Assembly: GCA_021802745.1 (NCBI GenBank) | Contig: JAJZRK010000227.1 | Coordinates: 1 to 5,079 of the forward strand | Source: a bacterium | Lineage (GTDB): Bacteria; Gemmatimonadota; Gemmatimonadetes; Gemmatimonadales; Gemmatimonadaceae | Length of the DNA: 5,079 nucleotides | Direction of reading: 5' to 3' | In this document: in pieces, positions 4,447 through 5,079 of the stretch | Numbering within the stretch: position 1 is the stretch's first letter | Layout: every line of letters begins with the position of its first letter | The notes under the pieces: generated by a model | Told to the model about the DNA's origin: nothing | Database searches by the model: none | What the model saw: the letters and a program-made list of their open reading frames with translations, nothing else | Program-made: the position numbers and the translations under genes

Positions 4447-5079
4447 ATGGCCGACAACCTCACCGCGCGTGTCTCCGCCGCGCTGCAGCAGATCGTCAAT
4501 CCGCGCACCGGCGAAGACCTCGTGTCGAGCGAGCAGGTCGCCAACATCGGCGTCACACTCGATGGGAAAGTCCGCCTCGAGCTGCGCCTCGCCGCCGCCG
4601 ATGACGCCACGCTCGCGCGCACCGTGCGCCAGGCCGTCGAAAAAGTTGCCGGGGTCACCGACGTGCGCGTGGACGTGCGCGATGCGGTGCAAGTGACGGT
4701 CACGGAGAACGCCCCCGCTGCCCGGGCGCCCAAGTCCCTCCCCGTCATGAGCCAGCCGGGCGCACCGGCCACACCGCCGGCGCCGCAGCCGGTCACCTTT
4801 CCGCACCTCGGCCGCATCATCGCCGTCTCGTCGGGCAAGGGCGGGGTGGGCAAGTCCACCGTGACCGTCAACCTCGCGATCGCGCTCGCCCAGCAGGGAA
4901 AGCGCGTCGGCATCCTCGACTCCGACATCTACGGCCCAAACCTCCCCATGATGCTCGGCGTCAACGCGCCGCCGATGGTGGAGAACGAGCAGATCATCCC
5001 GCTCGACGCGCACGGCGTGAAGGTCATTTCGCTCGGCTTCCTCATTGAGCGCGACCAGCCCGCCATCTGGCGCGGCCCG
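4447..5079 (+). CDS. mrp: Mrp/ApbC/NBP35-type P-loop ATPase, Fe-S cluster carrier, 5' part
   Basis: The frame is open from this ATG to the window edge (211 codons), so the C-terminus is missing. Residues about 8-80 are a MIP18/DUF59-like alpha-beta domain (LQQIVNPRTGEDLV, then ending GVTDVRVDV). A Pro/Ala-rich linker covers about 88-118. The ATPase domain then begins. S128-SGKGGVGKST138 is the deviant Walker A, with signature Lys131 and Lys136. LDSDIYGPNLPMMLG (157-171) follows, the typical Mrp motif after it. Family members bind and pass Fe-S clusters to apo-proteins in the cytoplasm. Their CxxC cluster ligands lie further downstream, beyond this window. The MIP18-like part lacks the usual Cys-Pro motif and has NP in place of the early DP. 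The ATG is the first good start; no Shine-Dalgarno sequence precedes it and the leader is C-rich. Family assignment is firm. Confidence 0.92.
   Translation, partial: MADNLTARVSAALQQIVNPRTGEDLVSSEQVANIGVTLDGKVRLELRLAAADDATLARTVRQAVEKVAGVTDVRVDVRDAVQVTVTENAPAARAPKSLPVMSQPGAPATPPAPQPVTFPHLGRIIAVSSGKGGVGKSTVTVNLAIALAQQGKRVGILDSDIYGPNLPMMLGVNAPPMVENEQIIPLDAHGVKVISLGFLIERDQPAIWRGP

Noticed and set aside
4378..5013. Minus-strand open frames opposite the mrp-like gene
   Set aside because: The + strand shows an unmistakable Walker A and Mrp motif, so the reverse frames are shadows.

Overview
This GC-rich window has all its genes on the + strand. It reads as a chromosomal segment of a free-living, diderm, type IV pilus-bearing bacterium. 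Gene content and style suggest Gemmatimonadota or a similar high-GC FCB-group, acidobacterial or deltaproteobacterial lineage. That is an inference from general appearance, since no taxonomic marker gene is present. Two of the genes that seem to start transcripts have no visible Shine-Dalgarno sequence, which would fit an FCB-type organism.

Layout. (1) Positions 1-144 are the C-terminal tail of an APC-family amino-acid permease. (2) A 141-base gap follows. It holds a perfect 14-bp hairpin and, touching its 5' side, a TATCTTTG box. (3) 286-1311 is a DHH-DHHA1 phosphoesterase of the NrnA type, which degrades nanoRNA and pAp. (4) 1367-4233 is a tight cluster of four minor-pilin genes in the order fimT/fimU-like, pilV-like, pilW-like, pilX-like. 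Junctions are ATGA overlaps or a 1-base gap, so this is one translationally coupled operon. (5) 4234-4446 is a structured intergenic region. It has a G-quadruplex-type G-run cluster, an intrinsic-terminator-like hairpin with a GCGA loop, nested inverted repeats around it, and five tandem heptamers. (6) 4447 to the window end is the N-terminal 211 residues of an Mrp/ApbC-type P-loop ATPase, an Fe-S cluster carrier with an N-terminal MIP18-like domain.

How the genes fit together. The four prepilin-like proteins would be processed by the prepilin peptidase and co-assemble as the initiating or tip complex of a type IV pilus or type II secretion pseudopilus. The gene order matches the fimU-pilV-pilW-pilX order of Pseudomonas-type minor pilin operons. 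No pilY1 tip adhesin follows, and the PilX-like protein is about twice the usual length with a glycine/asparagine-rich, probably beta-helical C-terminal half. The NrnA-like gene lies 55 bases upstream and could be co-transcribed. The Mrp gene is separated by a terminator and probably has its own promoter.

I did not find a clearly new biological system. The parts most worth a second look are the extended PilX-like protein and the 4241-4403 foldback region.
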